Source of the DNA: Cryptomeria japonica | Lineage: Eukaryota > Streptophyta > Pinopsida > Cupressales > Cupressaceae | Reading direction: 5' to 3' | Length of the DNA stretch: 64,000 nucleotides | Assembly (NCBI RefSeq): GCF_030272615.1 | Contig: NC_081413.1 | Location: 442,145,038-442,209,037 of the forward strand | Part shown: positions 59,460-64,000 of the stretch, in pieces | Numbering within the stretch: position 1 is the stretch's first letter | Layout: every line of letters begins with the position of its first letter | Notes under the pieces: model-generated | The model's database searches: none | The model's input: only the letters and a program-made list of their open reading frames with translations | Told to the model about the DNA's origin: nothing | Translations under genes and position numbers: made by a program

Positions 59460-61330
59460 AAAGTACTCAAATGATTCTTTAGGCAAAGGTTTAGTGAAGA
59501 TGTCTGCAATCTTCTCTCTAGTGTTCACATAAACCAATCTAACTTCATTTTCTTCCACCTTCTCCTTCAAAAAGTTATACTTAATAGATATGTGCTTTGT
59601 CTTAGAGTAAAGTAGGTTGGATTCTTTGATATATCAATAGCAACAGAGTTATCATAGTGAATAACTATTGATGCAAATATTTCACCATAATCAATTCCTT
59701 CCTTCTGAGAATATCCTTCTACAAACCAATATAGCTTTATTCCTCACAACTTGTCCATCTTCATTCAATTTATTCGTAAAAACCCATTTAGTTCCAATAA
59801 CATTCTTATTTTTAGGCCGAAGAACTAAAGTTGACGTGTTATTATTTTCTATCTAATCTAATTCTTCTTCCATAGCTTTCATCCAACTTTAATCTTTACA
59901 AGCTTCAATAATTGATGTCAGTTCAACTTGAGAAATAAAACATACCTCATTATCTGCTAACCTTCTTCTTGTCATCACTCCTTTGTTTTTGTCTCCAATG
60001 ATCTAATCTTCTGAATGATTCAACCTTACATACCTAGGAGTCTTCCGATTTTTTGTTCCTCTACCCTGATCTTCAGTTACTATTGAATTTTTTGATACTG
60101 CTGGAGTAACTGGTTCAACATTATGTTCTGATGTAGGTGCTATGAGTTCAGTTATGATCATTTCCACTACTGGTTCTCTCATAAGTTTTGATTTGACTTT
60201 TGTTCTACTCATCCACCTTGACATTTGTGCTCTCCACAATTCTCTACAATCTTTTGTTATAACATCTATATGCTTTGCTTTCATTAGAATAACCAAGAAA
60301 TATTCCTTCATCACATCTAGGATCAAACTTTCCAATTGAATCATCTCTTTTGATATATAATTTACTACTAAAGATTCTGAAATACTTAACTGTCAGTGTA
60401 TGACCAAATCATAACTCATAAGGTGTCTTACTTGTATCTCCTTTGAAATGAACTCTGTTGAATGTGTATATTGTTGTGATTATAGCTTCTCTCCAGTAGA
60501 CATGAGGCAGATTAGCTTCCATCATCATAGTTCTAGCTACATCCAAGATAGTTATGTTCTTCCTTTCCACAACGCCATTTTGTTGATGTGTTTAGGGTGA
60601 AGACAACTATCTCCTTATCCCATTCTTCTCACAATAGCTATTAAATTCACCAATTGTGAATTCTCCACCCTGATCTAACCTTAAACATTTAATCTTCAAT
60701 CATTTCTTTGTCTCAACTTTAGCTTTAAATATTTTAAACTTTTCAAATGCTTCAGACTTCTCCCTTAGAAAATTAATCCACATCATTCTTGAATAGTCAT
60801 AAATGATTATCATGAGATATCTATCACCCTGAAAACTTTTGATTCTTGCAGGAGCACACAAATCTTAGGTATATCTCTAACGGCCTTAGTAGAACTGATT
60901 TACACAATGCAATCAAAATTTTACATGGCACAACCTCTTATGCCATAGCCACTCATCAATTTGTGCAATCAAACATGTCTTCTCACCAAAGTTCAAATGA
61001 AATATATTACCTTTAGTCTATGTACCGGTTGCAATCTCCAATCCAAATCTATTGATAGTCTTGCATTTTCCATCCTTGAACTGTAACTGAAATCCCTTAT
61101 CCACCACTGTCCTACACTCAAAATATTATGCCTTAAACCATCGACATAATAAACATTATCAGTGTTATGCTTACCATCCAATGATATTTTTCCTCTTCCC
61201 TTGATCATGCATGCTTTGTGGTCTCCAAATCTAACAAGACCATCATCAAAGTCTTCCATAGATAAGAACTTCCTTTTATCTCTAGTCATATGATGTGAAC
61301 ATCCACTATCAATTACCCATTCATCATTAT
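59460..61330 (-). pseudogene. Element G protease, integrase and RT-deleted pol remnant
   Basis: From right to left: protease WVIDSGCSHHMTRDKRKF with the D-S-G site, ISLDGKHNTDNVYYVDGLRH, then a gag-pre-integrase remnant. The integrase core has DYSRMMWINFLREKSEAF, CLRSDQGGEFTIGEFNSYC and THQQNGVVERKN (D, D and E all present). The integrase C-terminus is SSKLYIKRDDSIGKFDPR, EGIFLGYSNESKAY. A linker ends KNVIGTKWVFTNKLNEDGQV. After GYSQKEGIDYGEIFAS (one frameshift) the next codons are IVIHYDNSVAIDISKNPT, which belong to the end of RNase H. The whole RT, including YVDD, is missing at about 59668. Several stops also occur. Confidence 0.88.
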
Positions 61331-61439
61331 CTTCAATTTAACCAGAAAGGGCCTTCTCTTCAGGTATCAGATCATCTTCCTTGATAGCCAAAAATACCCA
61401 TTCCTTTTCATTGTCGGATCCACTAGATGAATCTTGTGT

Positions 61440-62480
61440 CGGTTCATCATCAGAATCAGTCACACCTTCCTCATCAGAAAAGTAGCATGATTTCTATTTG
61501 TTCCTCTTGTACTTATGCTTGTTCTGATAATCATGGTTAGGTCTAAAAGATCTTCTAGCTCTTTCTTCAAATCTTGAATTCCTTTCAGGACATCTAGATG
61601 CAAAATGACCTATCTTATTACATGCAAAGCATTTAAAAGGTGATTTTCCTTCATACTTACTTCTTGTCGGTCCTTTAGGTACTCTTCTAGAAAATAAGGC
61701 TTCAAGTTGCTCAAACACTTAATCTTCTTTCTTAATATCCTCGAGTTCCTTCACATATAAATCTTTCCAATCACTCTTGCTGGTAGATGATGTAGATGCA
61801 TGAAAAATAGGTTCAGATTTAATAGCTCTAGAAGGTCCAAATTTCTCAAGTTCAAAAGAAGATAACTTCCCAACCAAGGTATCCCTATTAACATAGGTGT
61901 TTTCCATAATTCTCAGCTCATTAATTGTGGTAGCCTTCATCTTATAAGCTGGTGGCAAAGCTCTGAGTACTTAAGAAACTATTTCATCTTCACTCAGAGC
62001 TCCACCACAACATTGAATTCCCAAAACAATCTCATTAACTCTCTCCATAAAAGTAGTAATCCTTTTATCTTCTTCCATATTCAGGCTCTCATACCTCACC
62101 CGATAACCATCAAGTTTAGCAATTTTAATAGTAGGGCCACCTTCATTCAAAGTCTCCAATTTGTCCCATATAGCCTTTGTAGTTGATTCATCGGTTAGTC
62201 TCATTATTTGTTGATCAGAAAGTGCACACAAAAGGGCTTCTCTAGCTCTACAATCATTCTCAAGCTCCTTATCTAGACCTACTGGAGGAGGATTTCTAGA
62301 TGTAGGATTAAAAGATGTTACACCATTATTAGTGATCTCCCAAATTTCCTTTCCAAGTCATCTTAGATGAGTCTCCATCCGAATCTTCCATACCCTGTAA
62401 TTTGTTCCATCAAGCCTAGGAATTTCTCTCTGAAAAATAGCTGTAGATGTATTTGATGAAGTTGAACTGCTAGATGTCAT
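61440..62480 (-). pseudogene. Element G gag
   Basis: The ATG at 62480 gives MTSSSSTSSNTSTAIFQREI, then PRLDGTNYRVWKIRMETHL (copia gag start), a stop, and ALLCALSDQQIMRLTDEST. AIWDKLETLNEGGPTIKIAK and FMERVNEIVLGIQCCGGALS complete the UBN2-type domain, with VLRALPPAYKMKATTINELR after a TAA. A basic region and one zinc knuckle (CFACNKIGHFASRC, C-x2-C-x4-H-x4-C) follow. The acidic tail DEEGVTDSDDE leads into protease. Stops are TAA or TAG in about four places. Confidence 0.9.
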
Positions 62481-62523
62481 AGGATCTTCCTCAAGTGGTT
62501 AAAATTATGTAGAGAGGACCAAG

Positions 62524-62536
62524 CTCTGATATGAAT
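62524..62536 (-). other. Primer-binding site of element G
   Basis: Minus strand ATTCATATCAGAGC, adjoining the 5' LTR; a diverged match to the iMet-type ATTGGTATCAGAGC. Confidence 0.75.
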
Positions 62537-62992
62537 TGTTAGACAACTCAGATAACTAGAGGACAACAAAGAGGGGGGGTGAATCAATTGTCACTGGATT
62601 ACAAAACTTTAAAAATTCAAATCCTTATTACTGGAACACATAAACTCAATACCAGAATTAATAAACCAAATACCAGAATAACTGATATAGCAATTAAACA
62701 TAAACATAAATCATAGAACAGTTACCATCCATCCATAACACATGACACCAACATTTGTATGTGGAAAATCTGGTAAAGGGAAAAACCATAGTGGGAAGCC
62801 TACGCACAGTCAGATAATACTTCTATAGTAAGTATGTGATTACAATAATGAGAAGTGTGGTCTAGGTTGTCGGCCTTCCTGAATGTGTAAGCCCCTCATT
62901 ATTGTAAGTATGTGATTACAATAATGAGGGGCTTGCACATGCAGGAAGGCCAACAGCCTAGAGCGCACTTCTCATCACAAAAAAGGAGCCAG
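62537..62992 (-). repeat. 5' LTR of element G, truncated
   Basis: Matches the 3' LTR from its inner end up to CACAAAAAAGGAGCC. It then departs abruptly into unrelated LTR sequence (element H). It contains an inverted duplication (62850-62973) absent from the 3' LTR. Confidence 0.88.
62850..62973. repeat. Inverted repeat with 58-bp arms in the LTR of G
   Basis: Arms 62850-62907 and 62916-62973 are near-perfect reverse complements around an 8-nt spacer GTATGTGA. The sequence AGTATGTGATTACAATAATG occurs just before the left arm and again across the spacer, the signature of a template switch. The 3' LTR has only the right arm. Confidence 0.9.
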
Positions 62993-63876
62993 AAACACAG
63001 GACACAAAAGATTTAATGTGGGAAAACCATTTCGAGAAAAAATCCACCACACCAAAGAACAAATCAATTGTATTATAGTAAAAAGATATTACAAACAATA
63101 TGTAGAGTCTATACTCTTGCAGGTGTCTTCAATTGTGATATATAATTCCAGAATAATTCTAGCAACATAATGGCATCTTTCAAAAATACTTCATAGTATT
63201 TCTCTTCTACACCATATTGTATTTATATCTAGTTTAGAATGCAAAAGGAAGTGGCTTCTGAAAAGCATCCATATTCAATGTATCTACAACATATAATTAG
63301 AAACTTCCTTTGTGCACAACTCTTTCATTTAAATAATATTTAATACAAATATTATTTATTCCACAAATACAAGGTGTCCAAAATAATAAAGCCTTTCTAC
63401 CAAAATAGAACATTCTATTTTTCTCCTAGTCTATCCATGTGAAAGATTTGGTCTTGCTGAGAATCTTTCCAGAATCATGCACAAGAAAGGTAAACAAACT
63501 ATGCAACCACTTCTTCCAAGAAGGGAACTTCTGAGAGATTCATCTCAAAACTTTTCTTAAAACTTCCCTCCTTGTGACACATGGCACACCTCTCTTTTTC
63601 TCCTCAATATTAATTTCATGCACTTTGGAAGTTTATATTATAACATTAAAATAATTAAAATCAGCACATATGACCAATTAAAGAACTAATTAAATATCCA
63701 CTTGGGACACCTAGGTTTGAGGCACCTTAATCCTAACAACGTCCCACTTAACTAAGATCTTATAGGATTCATCATATCATAGCTTAGGCTCCAAGGCCCA
63801 TCGAACCGACACACCACTTGAACTTCTTAGTGCTCACTGGCTTTGGCAATGCATCAACAATACTCACCAAAGTGTT
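62993..63876 (-). mobile_element. Element H: copia LTR, polypurine tract and RNase H tail
   Basis: In minus orientation from the right: a C-terminal RNase H tail (SIVDALPKPVSTKKFKWCVG, SMGLG), polypurine-like AAGTGGGACG at 63740-63750, then an LTR starting TGTTAGGATTAAGGTGCC (outer end at 63739) and running to 62993. The KFKWC...GL tail is typical of BARE/Tnt1-like copia pol ends. The left limit is the junction with the LTR of G and lacks a TG terminus, so it may be a recombination point. Confidence 0.65.
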
Positions 63877-64000
63877 TGTTGGAAATTTCATGGAATTGAT
63901 TATGTGTTTGCATTGAATTTTGTCATTGATGTCAACACTAGTTGTTTTTCTATCTACCGACTTTCAATAGAGTGGTTGGATTATCATGTTGATATGGAGA
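63877..64000 (+). repeat. Start of a plus-strand LTR, same family as G, running off the window
   Basis: TGTTGGAAATTTCATGG and GAATTGATTATGTGTTTGCA match the minus-strand start of the 3' LTR of G (TCTTGGCAATTTGGAGG, GAATTGATTATGTGTTGCAT). It interrupts the RNase H tail of H. Confidence 0.75.

Larger units (their letters stand above)
57798..62992 (-). mobile_element. Element G: Ty1/copia retrotransposon with RT deleted
   Basis: Minus-strand copia: 5' LTR (62537 to 62992, truncated), primer site, gag with zinc knuckle, protease, integrase, the first codons of RT fused to the last part of RNase H, polypurine tract, 3' LTR (57798-59061). LTR inner and outer ends match (both start, on plus, TGTTAGACAACTCAG). 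The RT core is missing, so the element could not move alone after that deletion. The 5' LTR breaks off into element H, so no target duplication can be checked. Confidence 0.9.

Overview
This window is plant nuclear DNA dominated by transposable elements. The only clearly intact host gene is a four-exon class III peroxidase on the minus strand (43128-45964). Large, deeply nested LTR retrotransposons, long decayed open frames and AT-rich spacers suggest a large-genome seed plant. A conifer is my best guess, by resemblance of element types rather than by any diagnostic marker; I cannot name the species.

1-34.2 kb is one nest of retroelements. Element B, Ty3/gypsy on the minus strand, runs off the left edge. 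It shows reverse transcriptase, a second RNase H-like module lying before the RT, protease, and a gag split in two by insertion C. Element A, Ty1/copia on the plus strand, starts inside its integrase at about 14304. It is itself broken by three insertions: a copia-type LTR (14750-16210, duplicated target GGATA), a SINE-like unit (16996-17371, GGTATT), and a 14.2-kb LTR element E (18497-32657, ATTGG). E in turn carries insertion D (20273-26698). Removing the three insertions restores the copia protein reading exactly at each junction.

C, D, the second long frame of E, and a fragment F at 51-53 kb appear to encode related proteins of about 1,000-1,200 codons. Each has a globular helical front, a charged nuclear-localisation-like or disordered middle and a coiled-coil tail. 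No reverse transcriptase accompanies any of them. C, D and F each have an array of short repeats upstream of the frame. This recurring RT-less unit is the most interesting thing here.

37.7-41.4 kb holds a 5'-truncated plant L1-type LINE (minus) with RT, zinc-binding and RNase H domains and a poly(A) tail. 41.4-57.6 kb contains the peroxidase gene, small SINE-like heads, AT-rich spacer, an unidentified coiled-coil fragment, two LTR-like ends in opposite orientation, and fragment F.

57.8-64 kb holds copia element G (minus), with gag, protease, integrase and two LTRs. Its reverse transcriptase has been deleted cleanly, and its 5' LTR carries a 58-bp inverted duplication. That LTR is fused to the tail of another copia element H. 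A new plus-strand LTR of the G family begins at 63877 and runs off the window.

Most retroelement frames are broken by single codons, and a striking share of these are TAG where glutamine is expected. That is the pattern expected from deamination of methylated cytosine in CAG. All coordinates come from reading by eye; no alignments or searches were run.
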